Virus record (IMG/VR): IMGVR_UViG_3300046002_000752
Span: 1-26,080 of that record
Length of the DNA stretch: 26,080 nucleotides
Strand: one strand, 5' to 3'
Source of the DNA: a virus
Shown here: positions 7,356 to 15,345 of the stretch, piece after piece
Numbering within the stretch: position 1 is the stretch's first letter
Layout of the letters: every line of letters begins with the position of its first letter
Made by a program: the position numbers and the translations under genes
Notes under the pieces: model-generated
Told to the model about the DNA's origin: nothing
The model's database searches: none
Seen by the model: the letters and a program-made list of their open reading frames with translations, nothing else

Positions 7356-8545
7356 CATGGGGATTTGTAGCTGTTGGCGCTGGTATGCTCGGCGGTGCGA
7401 TACTTTCATCAAATGCTGCTGAAAGCGCGGCTGAAACGCAGGCGGGGGCCGCCAAAGAAGCTGGCACAGCGTCGCTTGAAGGCTTGCAGTTGCAACTGGC
7501 GGCTGACAAAGAAGCGTTAGATAAAACGCTTGCGGCGCAACAAGCTGCTGCTGCGTCTGGTAATGCTGCTGCGGCTGCCGCGCTAGATAAGCAGTTAGCG
7601 CTGCAACGTGAACTTTACAACCGGCAAGTTGAGCTTCTAAGTCCGTACACAAAAGCTGGCGAAACCGGCCAGAATAGGCTGATGGACCTTTTGGGCCTAA
7701 GCGGCAATGTGAACGCGCCTGGCTACGGTTCTGCTGCGAAAAGTTTTTCTGCGGAAGACATGCAGCAAGACCCAGGCTATGCGTTTCGTTTGTCTGAAGG
7801 TCAAAAAGCAATTGAGCGCTCGACTGCTGCTCGGGGTGGCTTGCAGTCGGGTGCTGCACTCAAGGCCGCAGCGCGGTACGGCCAAGAGATGGGGTCGCAA
7901 GAGTACGCGAACGCATTTAATCGTTACCAGACCGAACGCCAGAGCCAATTGGGTAACTTGCAATCATTGCAATCAGTTGGTCAGGCTTCGGCTGCTGGTC
8001 AAGCTACTGCTGCGGGCAGTCTGTCGCAGGCAGGATCGCAAGCCTATGGCAACTACGGCGCAACGCAAGGCCAAATAGCCGCACAACAGGGTGCTGGCGC
8101 AACGGCGGCGTATGCTGGGTCTAGCCAAGCCCGCCAAAGCGCGTATGGCGCGAACACGGCCAACCAAATGGGTGCAATTACCGGCGCTGCTAATGCAATG
8201 TCTGCGGGTCAAATCGGTTCCGCTAATGCGTTTTCCAGTGCGATAGGCCAAGGCGTTGGCTTGTACGGCATGTACAACCAAAATCAGTTGGCACAACAAT
8301 ATATTAGCCGACTGCCCCCCGTTGCAGGTTCTGACGTTGCGATCAAAGAAAACATTCGCAAAATTGGTGTGTTGGAAAACGGCCTTAATGTGTACGAATA
8401 TGAGTACAAAGCCCCATACAAAGCCACATGGGGGCACGGCCAACAAATTGGCGTTATGGCGCAAGAAGTTGAGCAAATTATTCCTGAAGCTGTTAGTGTG
8501 CATCCTGATGGCTACAAGATGGTTGACTACTCAATGATCCACTAA
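7352..8545 (+). CDS. DNA ejection-like virion protein with C-terminal peptidase S74 chaperone domain
   Basis: 397 residues from ATG 7352, again an ATGA overlap. The N-terminus is a small hydrophobic Gly/Ala segment (FVAVGAGMLGGAILSSNAAE). Residues about 20-310 are Ala/Gln/Gly-rich helix with DPGYAFRLSEGQKAIERSTA and ARGGLQSGAALKAAARYGQE, a pattern seen in phage DNA transfer proteins. The last 71 residues are a peptidase S74 domain: Ser327-Asp, then Lys332 in IKENIRKIG, NGLNVYEYEY, IGVMAQEVEQIIPEAV and DGYKMVDYSM. The Ser-x4-Lys spacing fits the self-cleaving Ser/Lys dyad of this family. Its place matches P22 gp7. Related proteins are often labelled tail fibre because of S74 alone. Confidence 0.8.
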   Translation: MTWGFVAVGAGMLGGAILSSNAAESAAETQAGAAKEAGTASLEGLQLQLAADKEALDKTLAAQQAAAASGNAAAAAALDKQLALQRELYNRQVELLSPYTKAGETGQNRLMDLLGLSGNVNAPGYGSAAKSFSAEDMQQDPGYAFRLSEGQKAIERSTAARGGLQSGAALKAAARYGQEMGSQEYANAFNRYQTERQSQLGNLQSLQSVGQASAAGQATAAGSLSQAGSQAYGNYGATQGQIAAQQGAGATAAYAGSSQARQSAYGANTANQMGAITGAANAMSAGQIGSANAFSSAIGQGVGLYGMYNQNQLAQQYISRLPPVAGSDVAIKENIRKIGVLENGLNVYEYEYKAPYKATWGHGQQIGVMAQEVEQIIPEAVSVHPDGYKMVDYSMIH

Positions 8546-8555
8546 GGACTTAAAA

Positions 8556-10046
8556 ATGCCACTCGACCCCAGCATTATTCTTGGCGCAAAATCGCCGCAA
8601 TTTGATCTGTCGCAGTTTTCGCAGACAAACGCATTGACAAACGCGATGAAATTTAGGCAGGCTGATGAAGCAAGTCAACTGAACGCGCTAAAAATGGCGG
8701 AGTATGAACGCACTCGTACTGAAGAACAAGACTTTCGTAATTATTTGGCTACAACGGAAAAGCCAAATGATCCAGCAAATCGGGCAAATTTTTTGCGGTA
8801 CGGTAAGACAGGCGCTGCGTATGGCGAGGCTTTGGATAAGCGAGACACCGCAGCTTTGACGCAACAAGAAACCCAATTTAAAGTTGAAAAAGCTAAGAGA
8901 GAATTTACCGCGCAAGCGTTTCGCGACACCAGCCGAAATCCTTCAGACGCTAACATTACCGCGTACAAAGAAGATTATTTGGCTAACCCGCTATTTAATA
9001 AAGCCGAAAAAGATCGAATGGTTGCGGGCGTTGATCGAATTTTGACTATGCCCGTTGGTGAACGCGCAGCGTTTATGTCTAGCCAAGGCGCAAGCGCAAG
9101 CGAGTTGAAGCCTACGCTTACACCGCAAACTCTTGGCGCCACAACGCGCTTAATAAGTACACCAGCGTTTGGTGGCGCGGCTACCCAAGTTGTTGGCAGC
9201 GAAGGGGCGGTTACCGCCACTCCTGCTCAACTTGAAACTAACAGAATTGCACAAGCGCGTTTGGCATTTGATAAAAACAAATTTGCATGGGAACAATCTA
9301 ACCCAGGTTACGAACTTAAAGAAGGAGAAGACGGCACGGTCATGGCGATAAACAAGCGCACGCTGCAAGCGGTGCCTGTCACTGTTGGTGGCGCTGCTCC
9401 TGCGGCTTCGGGTGTTCCAGCCGCAGTCCCAGCAGCGGCTGGCGCTGGTATGCCTAGCGCTCGGGTGCCTGCGGCTGCTACGCCAGCCCCAATGGCTGGT
9501 GGTACGCCGCTTCGTGGCAAAAGTCCAGCAATGACCGAAACGCAAAGCAATGCCGCTATGTTTGGTGGCGCAATGATGCAAGCGCAAAACACCATTGACC
9601 AATTGGAAAAAACAGGCACTGTTAAAAATGCAGTTGTGCCTGGCTTGCTTACTGGTTTGGTAAACATGGCTCCATTTGGTTCCGGCCAAGGCGTTTCAGA
9701 AGCAATTGGAAGCGCTTTTAACGCCGATCCAACTGGCTTAATTGGGCCGAACGCTGCTCAACAAAAACTTGCCCAAGCTCAATTGGCTTTTGCAACTGCT
9801 TATTTGCGTAAAACTTCAGGTGCAGCATTTGGCGCATCTGAAATTGCCAACACTATTAAAGAATATTTTCCATTGCAAGGCGAAGGCGCTGCAATAATTC
9901 AGCAAAAAGCAGCGGCACGCAAACGCGCTGTAGAGGGCATGAAAATTTCAACAAACGCCGAAGGCAAAAAGTACATTAACACTTTTAGTGATGGCGGTGC
10001 GCCTGCGGCTGGCGTTGACACCAGCAACCCTTTGCTGCGGCGTTAA
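8556..10046 (+). CDS. Putative DNA ejection (pilot) protein, second of three
   Basis: 496 residues. Ten bases separate it from the previous stop, with AAGGACTTAAAA as ribosome binding site. The first 180 residues are charged helix (AEYERTRTEEQDFRNYLATT and so on). A Pro/Ala-rich linker lies at about residues 275-325 (PAASGVPAAVPAAAGAG). The C-terminal 170 residues are helical with Ala/Gly/Gln (AAQQKLAQAQLAFATAYLRK). Size, composition and position between two similar proteins fit P22 gp20, one of the proteins released from the head into the cell envelope ahead of the DNA. No enzyme motif is seen. The assignment is contextual. Confidence 0.68.
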   Translation: MPLDPSIILGAKSPQFDLSQFSQTNALTNAMKFRQADEASQLNALKMAEYERTRTEEQDFRNYLATTEKPNDPANRANFLRYGKTGAAYGEALDKRDTAALTQQETQFKVEKAKREFTAQAFRDTSRNPSDANITAYKEDYLANPLFNKAEKDRMVAGVDRILTMPVGERAAFMSSQGASASELKPTLTPQTLGATTRLISTPAFGGAATQVVGSEGAVTATPAQLETNRIAQARLAFDKNKFAWEQSNPGYELKEGEDGTVMAINKRTLQAVPVTVGGAAPAASGVPAAVPAAAGAGMPSARVPAAATPAPMAGGTPLRGKSPAMTETQSNAAMFGGAMMQAQNTIDQLEKTGTVKNAVVPGLLTGLVNMAPFGSGQGVSEAIGSAFNADPTGLIGPNAAQQKLAQAQLAFATAYLRKTSGAAFGASEIANTIKEYFPLQGEGAAIIQQKAAARKRAVEGMKISTNAEGKKYINTFSDGGAPAAGVDTSNPLLRR

Positions 10047-10055
10047 GGAATCAAA

Positions 10056-11969
10056 ATGGCAGACTTGGCCGCAATTCTTAAAGACCCAAATTATGTCAAC
10101 GCGAACCCAGCTACCAAGCAGGCTATCTTTGACAAGTTTGCGCCGCAAGACCCAAATTTTGCAAACGCAAATTCTGAGACTCAATTAGCCATTCGCAGCA
10201 AGTTTGGCTTGACGCCTGTTGACAGCGGCATTCCTGAGGGCCGTAGTGGCGTAAGCCAAATTCCAACTGAGGCAAGCGCTAATTTAACGCCTACTGGTTC
10301 AGAACCAGTCTCTATTCGCGACCGCATCATGGGCGTGATTGAAACGCCTGCGGCGCTTGTTGGTGGCCTTGCTGGTGGCATAGCTGCACCAATTGCTGGG
10401 ATGTACGGTCAACTGTCTAGTCCTGCGCCGCAAGGGTCACCAGCAGCTATGGCGGCTGGCGAGGCAATGGCTGCAAAGGCTCGCGCTCAGTTCTACCAGC
10501 CCCGCACAGAAACAGCCAAACAAATCCTTGGCGCTGTTGGCGGTGCAATGGAGGGCTTGCCGCCCACATTGGGCGGTGTGGGTACATCATTAAATGCGTT
10601 AGTTGCCCCAACCGTGCAACAAGCCGGTGCAATGGTGCGCCCAGCAGTCTCTCAAGCCGTTGCGCCAGTGCGTAATGCTTTGACCCGCAAGCAACCAGAC
10701 ATGGTGGGCATGGGCGCAGCTAGCACAGCAGAGGACTTGATGCGTCAGCAGCGCTTGGAGCAATTTGGCATCCGTGCCACCGCTGGTGAGCGTGAGCGCA
10801 ACTTGCAAAAGCAGCAGTTTGAGTCTGAGGTGCAACGTGGTGCGGTTACTGGCATTTCAGAAGATGCAAAGGTTGCATTGTCTGAGCAAATGAGAAGGTT
10901 TGAGGCTGGTAAAAGACAAGACATTGTTCGCAATTTTGAACGCATGACGGCTGAAACTGGCGCTGAAGTTGCCGATCCAACCCAATTGCGTGCTGTTGGC
11001 AAGATTGTTGACAAAACGCTTAATGATGAGTACACCAAAAAGTATGACCAATACAAGGCGTTGTACAAAAAAGCAGATGAAGCTGGTGAAACATTACAAC
11101 AAGTGCCTTATCAAAGTTTGCTTGATTTTATTGAAACCAAAACGCCAACACAACGTCAAAAATTAGACCCAATTTTGGATTCTGTGGCTGAGTCATTAAG
11201 AATGAATGATCCGCAAGGCACTGGAGCAATTTCAGTTCGAGCGCTTGAAGACATTTACCAGCAGATCGGCACGGTCAAAGACTCAGCAAATGCCAAGCCT
11301 ATGAAAAACATCATTACCCAAATGGGTGAAGGTGCTGGCGGTGAGTTGTATCAAAAAGCGCGTCAATCCAGAGCGCAGTTGGCCAAAGAGTTTGAAGATG
11401 TTTATCGCGTTGACAAATTGCTTGGCACAAAGGCTGGCTACGCTGACCGCCAAGTGGCGCTTGATGATGTGTTTAAGTATGTGGTGCTTGACGGTTCATT
11501 AGAAGAAATGCGCACAGTCACTAAATTGCTTAAAAAAGGTGGCAAAGAAGGTCGCAAAGCCTATGCAGAACTGCAAGGTCAAACCATTCAGCAGATGAAA
11601 GAAATGCTCACCAAGGGTGATCAGATGTCTTTCAAAAACTTGAACACTTTGATTAATCAGTTGGACAATGAGGGCAAGCTGGACTATATGTACGGTAAGG
11701 CAGGCCGTGATCAAATTCTTGACTTGCGGGACGCCATTAAAGATGTGGTGGTAAAAGAGCCAGGCGCTGTGAATTATCCAAATACCGCAGGCGTTGTGCT
11801 TCGGGGTTTGGAAATTTTGCAAAAATCGCCGATTAAAATACCCGGCACTCAAACAGCAGCCGAATTTGCTCGCACTCGCCAAGTTAAAAAACAGGTTGAA
11901 AAATCATTGGAACAACCTAACCAATTGGCACCAAAACAACCTAATCAAAACGCACTGACGGGACGATAA
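10056..11969 (+). CDS. Putative DNA ejection (pilot) protein, third and largest
   Basis: 637 residues, the position of P22 gp16 (609 residues). The N-terminal 60 residues contain two related helical pieces, DPNYVNANPATKQAIFDKFA and DPNFANANSETQLAIRSKFG, an internal repeat. Residues about 88-113 are a hydrophobic Gly/Ala stretch (VIETPAALVGGLAGGIAAPI) that could insert into a membrane. The rest is long charged helix, as expected for a protein that threads through the tail. It starts at ATG 10056 after GGAATCAAA, and its TAA is directly followed by the ATG of the next gene. Base composition is a little more AT-rich than in the capsid genes. Confidence 0.7.
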   Translation: MADLAAILKDPNYVNANPATKQAIFDKFAPQDPNFANANSETQLAIRSKFGLTPVDSGIPEGRSGVSQIPTEASANLTPTGSEPVSIRDRIMGVIETPAALVGGLAGGIAAPIAGMYGQLSSPAPQGSPAAMAAGEAMAAKARAQFYQPRTETAKQILGAVGGAMEGLPPTLGGVGTSLNALVAPTVQQAGAMVRPAVSQAVAPVRNALTRKQPDMVGMGAASTAEDLMRQQRLEQFGIRATAGERERNLQKQQFESEVQRGAVTGISEDAKVALSEQMRRFEAGKRQDIVRNFERMTAETGAEVADPTQLRAVGKIVDKTLNDEYTKKYDQYKALYKKADEAGETLQQVPYQSLLDFIETKTPTQRQKLDPILDSVAESLRMNDPQGTGAISVRALEDIYQQIGTVKDSANAKPMKNIITQMGEGAGGELYQKARQSRAQLAKEFEDVYRVDKLLGTKAGYADRQVALDDVFKYVVLDGSLEEMRTVTKLLKKGGKEGRKAYAELQGQTIQQMKEMLTKGDQMSFKNLNTLINQLDNEGKLDYMYGKAGRDQILDLRDAIKDVVVKEPGAVNYPNTAGVVLRGLEILQKSPIKIPGTQTAAEFARTRQVKKQVEKSLEQPNQLAPKQPNQNALTGR

Positions 11970-12191
11970 ATGGATTACCAAGTCTTGTTCAACGGCGCTG
12001 TTATCTTGGCGTCTTTTTTTGGCGGGTGGACACTGAATACCATCACCAAGTCGTTGGAGCGCCTGGACGCCGATGTGCGGGCCATGCCCGCCAACTACGT
12101 GGCCCGTAATGACTACCGCGAAGACGCCCGCGAGATCAAAGAAATGCTCAACAAAATCTTTGATAAGCTGGAAAACAAAGTTGACAAGTGA
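11970..12191 (+). CDS. Small membrane-anchored protein at the start of the lysis block
   Basis: 73 residues. One hydrophobic segment at about residues 6-23 (LFNGAVILASFFGGWTL) is followed by a charged helix ending with DYREDAREIKEMLNKIFDKL. It starts immediately after the stop of the ejection protein gene (TAA then ATG) and its own TGA overlaps the next GTG. This one-span plus coiled-coil layout is common near phage lysis genes. It may be a spanin-like or holin-associated protein, but no lipobox or other defining motif is visible. Confidence 0.65.
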   Translation: MDYQVLFNGAVILASFFGGWTLNTITKSLERLDADVRAMPANYVARNDYREDAREIKEMLNKIFDKLENKVDK

Positions 12192-12676
12192 TCGATCCCT
12201 TCACAGCCCTAGCGGCCATCCAGACAGCAGTTAAGCTCGTCAAGGCTGCATCAAAGACGGTGCAGGATGTGGAGTCGCTTGGCCCTGTACTGGGTAAGTT
12301 TTTCAGCGCCAAGTCAGACGCCATCAAGGTTGTCCAGCAGTCCAAGACCGGCGGCTTCAAAGGCAGTGCGATGGGCAAGGCCATCGAGCTTGAGCTTGCC
12401 ATTGAGAGCGCAAGGGCGTTTGAGGAAGAGATCAAGATGCTCTTCTTCCAAAGCAACAAGATGGATGTCTGGGCCAAGATTTTGGCCCGTGCTGCAAGTA
12501 TCGACAAGGAAGCCGCACATGACGCCAGACGCCAGCGCGAGGCGGCTGCAAGGCACAAGAAAGAGATGGACGAGATCATTACCCTTGTCCTGATGTTTGT
12601 GGTTCTGGCGCTGGTCTGCGGCGGTGTCGGATGGATCATCTACAAAGCTGTGCAAGAGTGCGGTGGGCGGTGCTGA
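12188..12676 (+). CDS. Conserved phage protein with C-terminal membrane segment
   Basis: 162 residues from GTG 12188, which overlaps the previous stop as GTGA. The N-terminus (IDPFTALAAIQTAVKLVKAA) and charged centre form long helices. Residues about 125-150 (EIITLVLMFVVLALVCGGVG then WIIYKAVQ) are a transmembrane segment. Proteins with this plan, DPF at the N-terminus and a Gly-rich membrane span near the end, occur beside internal virion or lysis genes in many T7-like and other podophages. The function is not established. It could be a minor virion protein or a lysis helper. Confidence 0.68.
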   Translation: MIDPFTALAAIQTAVKLVKAASKTVQDVESLGPVLGKFFSAKSDAIKVVQQSKTGGFKGSAMGKAIELELAIESARAFEEEIKMLFFQSNKMDVWAKILARAASIDKEAAHDARRQREAAARHKKEMDEIITLVLMFVVLALVCGGVGWIIYKAVQECGGRC

Positions 12677-12693
12677 TTGTGGGTAATGAAAAT

Positions 12694-13158
12694 ATGTTTT
12701 CTAACTTTGACCTGACTAAAGCCATTGGCGCAGTTGCTGCCAGTATTGCCGCGCTTGGCGGCGGTTACACCTTGGCCGACAAAATTGGGTGGTTTGACAG
12801 GGCCATTATTCAGTGGGCACCAGAGCATTTCAAGATTGTTGCAGAGGCTGGACAGCCCATCAATGTCACGGTTGCCCGTATTAAAAAGCGTGATGACTGC
12901 TCAGTGGAGGGCTTTACCCCAAGCATTAGAGACGCAGCAGGTATGGTGCACGAGGCAACTACCACCGCAAGCAAGTTCAGCGGCCCAGCCGGGCCAGAGA
13001 TTGACACGTTTACCTATCAGTTGACGATGGTGCGAAAAGAAAAGATTGCGCCCGGTAAAGCCACCTTGCTGGCGACCATCAAATACAAATGTCCAGAGGG
13101 TGAGCGTATCGTGCAATACCCCCGCCATACAAACCTAAGTTTTGACTTGAAAGGCTAA
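12694..13158 (+). CDS. Small phage protein with N-terminal hydrophobic segment
   Basis: 154 residues from ATG 12694. A GTG at 12670 is also in frame and would overlap the previous gene by seven bases. Neither has a strong ribosome binding site. The N-terminus (FDLTKAIGAVAASIAALGGG) is hydrophobic, then DKIGWF. The remainder is a beta-rich, probably exposed domain with Cys at DDCSVEG and YKCPEGE. It reads as an anchored or secreted domain. Similar proteins lie just upstream of holin genes in other phages. No function is assigned. Confidence 0.65.
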   Translation: MFSNFDLTKAIGAVAASIAALGGGYTLADKIGWFDRAIIQWAPEHFKIVAEAGQPINVTVARIKKRDDCSVEGFTPSIRDAAGMVHEATTTASKFSGPAGPEIDTFTYQLTMVRKEKIAPGKATLLATIKYKCPEGERIVQYPRHTNLSFDLKG

Positions 13159-13160
13159 AT

Positions 13161-13574
13161 ATGTTCCCACTTACAGCACTCCTTGAAGTCGGTAACAAGC
13201 TCATCGACAAGCTCATCCCAGACCCTGAAGCCAAGGCCAAGGCCCAGATGGAACTGGCAAAGCTGGCGCAAGACGGCGAACTCGCCAAGATGGCGAACGA
13301 CACCAAGTTGTTTGAGGTCGAGCAAGAGAACACCACCGACCGCTGGCAAGCCGACATGGGCAGCGACTCTTGGCTGTCCAAAAACATCAGGCCAATGGCC
13401 CTGATCGCCATCTTCATCGCCTTCTTCCTGTTCACCATGATGAGCGCCTTCGGTTACAACGCGCAAGAGTCCTACGTCCAACTGCTCGGCCAGTGGGGGC
13501 AGATCATCTTCCTTGCATATTTTGGTGGCCGTACAGTCGAAAAGCTGGCTGACATGAAAATGAACAAGAAATGA
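13161..13574 (+). CDS. Holin, GTA-holin (three-TM) type
   Basis: 137 residues. The N-terminus is an amphipathic stretch (LLEVGNKLIDKLIPDPEAKA), then a charged helix of alternating Lys/Glu, then hydrophobic spans at about residues 78-98 (PMALIAIFIAFFLFTMMSAF) and 108-123. This order, with IPDPEAKAKAQ and the Asn-Ile-Arg-Pro motif before the first long span, is typical of the holin family first described in gene transfer agents. It would open the inner membrane at the end of infection and let the downstream endolysin reach the wall. It shares ATGA with the endolysin gene. Confidence 0.85.
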   Translation: MFPLTALLEVGNKLIDKLIPDPEAKAKAQMELAKLAQDGELAKMANDTKLFEVEQENTTDRWQADMGSDSWLSKNIRPMALIAIFIAFFLFTMMSAFGYNAQESYVQLLGQWGQIIFLAYFGGRTVEKLADMKMNKK

Positions 13575-13987
13575 ACCTCACCGATCACTTCACGCTAGAG
13601 GAACTAACCACCACCAGCCATCGCCAGTTCGACAACACGCCGAACGATGCGGAGATGGCAAACTTGGTGCTGCTGGCTGAGTTCTTGGAAAAGGTCAAGA
13701 CCTACCTTGACGGCAAACCGATCATGATCAACAGCGCTTTTCGATCCAAGCAGGTCAACGACAGCGTAGGCAGCAAGGACACCTCACAGCACCGCACGGG
13801 CTGCGCGGCTGACATCAGGGTGCCAGGCATGACGCCAGACGCCGTGGTAAGGGCTTTGGTGGCCTCTACGCTGCCGTTTGACCAGATCATCCGCGAGTTT
13901 GACGCATGGACGCACATCAGCATCAGCGACAAGCCGCGCCGTCAAGCGCTGATCATTGACCGCGCTGGGACTCGGCCTTTCGCATAA
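13571..13987 (+). CDS. Endolysin, peptidase M15 family
   Basis: 138 residues. The start MNLTDHFTLEELTTTSHRQF is the typical opening of phage M15_3 peptidases. The zinc ligands are visible as His74 and Asp81 in SQHRTGCAADIRV and His115 in WTHIS, with Ser-Ala-Phe-Arg-Ser (55-59) in front. Such enzymes cut peptide bonds in peptidoglycan stem peptides or cross-links. There is no signal peptide, so it depends on the holin. Its last 35 bases are overlapped on the other strand by the final gene of the early operon. Confidence 0.9.
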   Translation: MNLTDHFTLEELTTTSHRQFDNTPNDAEMANLVLLAEFLEKVKTYLDGKPIMINSAFRSKQVNDSVGSKDTSQHRTGCAADIRVPGMTPDAVVRALVASTLPFDQIIREFDAWTHISISDKPRRQALIIDRAGTRPFA

Positions 13988-14126
13988 GCGCCCGATACGC
14001 CTCGATGGCGTCCTTCACATCGCGCTGAAGGGTTTCAATGCGTTCGTTCTGCGCGGTCATCTTTGCGTTTGCCTCCTCGGCAAACTGGGCTAAGTTTTCC
14101 TGCGTCCAAGTCTTAAAGTTTGACAT
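13953..14126 (-). CDS. Small helical protein, last gene of the minus-strand operon
   Basis: 57 residues, starting MSNFKTWTQENLAQFAEEAN and continuing as a heptad-like charged helix (QNERIETLQRDVKDAIEAYR). Start is ATG at 14126-14124 and stop at 13955-13953, so it overlaps the upstream HTH gene by 14 bases and the convergent endolysin gene by 35 bases. The amphipathic sequence and its fit with the operon spacing argue that it is real. The role is unknown. A coiled-coil partner or regulator is possible. Confidence 0.58.
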   Translation of the reverse strand: MSNFKTWTQENLAQFAEEANAKMTAQNERIETLQRDVKDAIEAYRALMRKAESQRGQ

Positions 14127-14286
14127 CGCGTTTCTTGATTAGTCGGTTAATTACTGAGTGACTTACGCCAAACTTGCGGGCTATCTCTCTGGCGCTGACG
14201 CCAGCATCGTGCAGTGTATATACGCGGCTGACCGCCATGTCTCTAGATGGCCGTCCCGCACCTTCCCTTTTGCCTCCGTGGGTCAT
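14113..14286 (-). CDS. Small HTH DNA-binding protein
   Basis: 57 residues from ATG 14286, sharing ATGA with the gene upstream. Residues 4-13 (GGKREGAGRP) form a basic Gly-rich arm like those at the start of many phage terminase small subunits and regulators. Residues about 25-51 (LHDAGVSAREIARKFGVSHS, then VINRLIKKR) are a clear helix-turn-helix of the resolvase or Trp-repressor style. No catalytic domain follows. It probably binds DNA as a small late-acting regulator, being at the far end of the early operon. Confidence 0.7.
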   Translation of the reverse strand: MTHGGKREGAGRPSRDMAVSRVYTLHDAGVSAREIARKFGVSHSVINRLIKKRDVKL

Positions 14287-14507
14287 CGTTTGTGTATCTT
14301 AAGTTGGTTTGGCCTTTGCGCCAGCATAGCAGCCGTCTTGCCGCTGATAGATAGCGTGCCGTAGGTGGGTATGTCCTCACGAATGCGCTCAATGGCTCTA
14401 GATGAGGCTAGGCTGCGCTTGCGTGCCGTGTTGTTGGCGTTGAGTGTCTCGCCGCGCTTGGCGCGTTCCTCGTCGGTGTACTGCTTCCAGTCAAAAGCGT
14501 TGGTCAT
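14283..14507 (-). CDS. Small basic protein, function unknown
   Basis: 74 residues from ATG 14507, linked by ATGA overlaps at both ends. It is rich in Arg, Lys and Ala (ARKRSLASSRAIERIREDIP), with a C-terminal piece YGTLSISGKTAAMLAQRPNQ that looks like a short helix-turn-helix but is not a confident match. Charge and neighbours (an HTH protein directly downstream) suggest nucleic-acid binding. This is inference only. Confidence 0.6.
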   Translation of the reverse strand: MTNAFDWKQYTDEERAKRGETLNANNTARKRSLASSRAIERIREDIPTYGTLSISGKTAAMLAQRPNQLKIHKR

Positions 14508-15133
14508 GTGTTTTCCTTGATGTCGTAGAACCAGTCATCGCCAGCGCTCCACTTGCGTGTGCCGTCTACAGTCCAAAACTGTTGTGCGGCCTTGAAGTCT
14601 GGGAACTTTGTTTCGGTAGGTATCAGGCTTTGGTCGTACCACAGGCATCTGTTGTTGGGCTGGCAGGCAAACTGGCCGTTGTCCAGCATGATCCAGTTGA
14701 ACGATTTGTGTTCTTCTGCCTGCTCTGTAAAGCCTGTGTCCAAGGCCAGTTCATCAGCGCAGAAGTCTACGGTAAACAGATAGCGTCCAAAGTGCCAATT
14801 CCGATCCTTGCCTAAGAACTTGACGCCGAGGTTGCGTAGGCCGATCTTTTCCACAATGGTGAAGCGGTAGCCCATGCAGTCCCACAGTTGCAGGGTGTCG
14901 ATGGGCAAGTCGCCGTGGTCTTCTTTCCACACATAGGCATGGATGGGCAGCTTGTCGTACAGCGCACCGTAGGCGGGCAGCAGCGACTCTATGCGGAACA
15001 CTTGACCGCGCAGGGCTTTCAGACTGACCCAGATGGCTGGCTCCAACTCGCCGTGCCCCTTCTCAAAGTTGTACAGAAACTCGCGCTTGACGAAGCACTT
15101 GATGGGCGGCAGTGATGCGATGATGTAGCTCAT
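14504..15133 (-). CDS. Conserved phage protein of unknown function
   Basis: 209 residues from ATG 15133, chosen because AAGGAGAAGAACAC precedes it and it shares ATGA with the upstream gene. A longer frame to 15181 runs into that gene. The protein starts MSYIIASLPPIKCFVKREFL and is rich in Trp, Tyr, Phe and Leu. Recognisable blocks are GHGELEPAIWVSLKALRGQ, LPAYGALYDKLPIHAYVW and DNGQFACQPNNRCLWYDQS. I recall similar proteins in other phages of freshwater and marine bacteria, none with a known role. It is soluble, with no membrane span and no nuclease motif. It is the largest protein of the small-gene cluster. Confidence 0.72.
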   Translation of the reverse strand: MSYIIASLPPIKCFVKREFLYNFEKGHGELEPAIWVSLKALRGQVFRIESLLPAYGALYDKLPIHAYVWKEDHGDLPIDTLQLWDCMGYRFTIVEKIGLRNLGVKFLGKDRNWHFGRYLFTVDFCADELALDTGFTEQAEEHKSFNWIMLDNGQFACQPNNRCLWYDQSLIPTETKFPDFKAAQQFWTVDGTRKWSAGDDWFYDIKENT

Positions 15134-15345
15134 GTGTTCTTCTCCTTGAGTTTGGCTTCGATGGCTCTCCACAAAGCCCACAAAGCCAACCCAGACGCGC
15201 TAAGTTCAGACAACTCCTCATCCGTCAACCCTACCCACGGGCGCTGCGCTGGCTGCGCCAAGGCTTCTTTGATGGCGGTGATGCGGTCGTCAACAGGCCA
15301 TAAACCAGCCTCCCGCGCCATAAGGATGATGTCTTCTTTAGTCAT
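15130..15345 (-). CDS. Small protein, MTxEDII family, copy B
   Basis: 71 residues, starting MTKEDIILMAREAGLWPVDD and ending in a charged helix (ALWRAIEAKLKEKNT). ATGA overlaps at both ends. Its N-terminus resembles that of the next upstream ORF (copy A at 15342-15536), so the two look like a tandem duplication. Small proteins with this opening are frequent in betaproteobacterial phages. The function is unknown. Confidence 0.65.
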   Translation of the reverse strand: MTKEDIILMAREAGLWPVDDRITAIKEALAQPAQRPWVGLTDEELSELSASGLALWALWRAIEAKLKEKNT

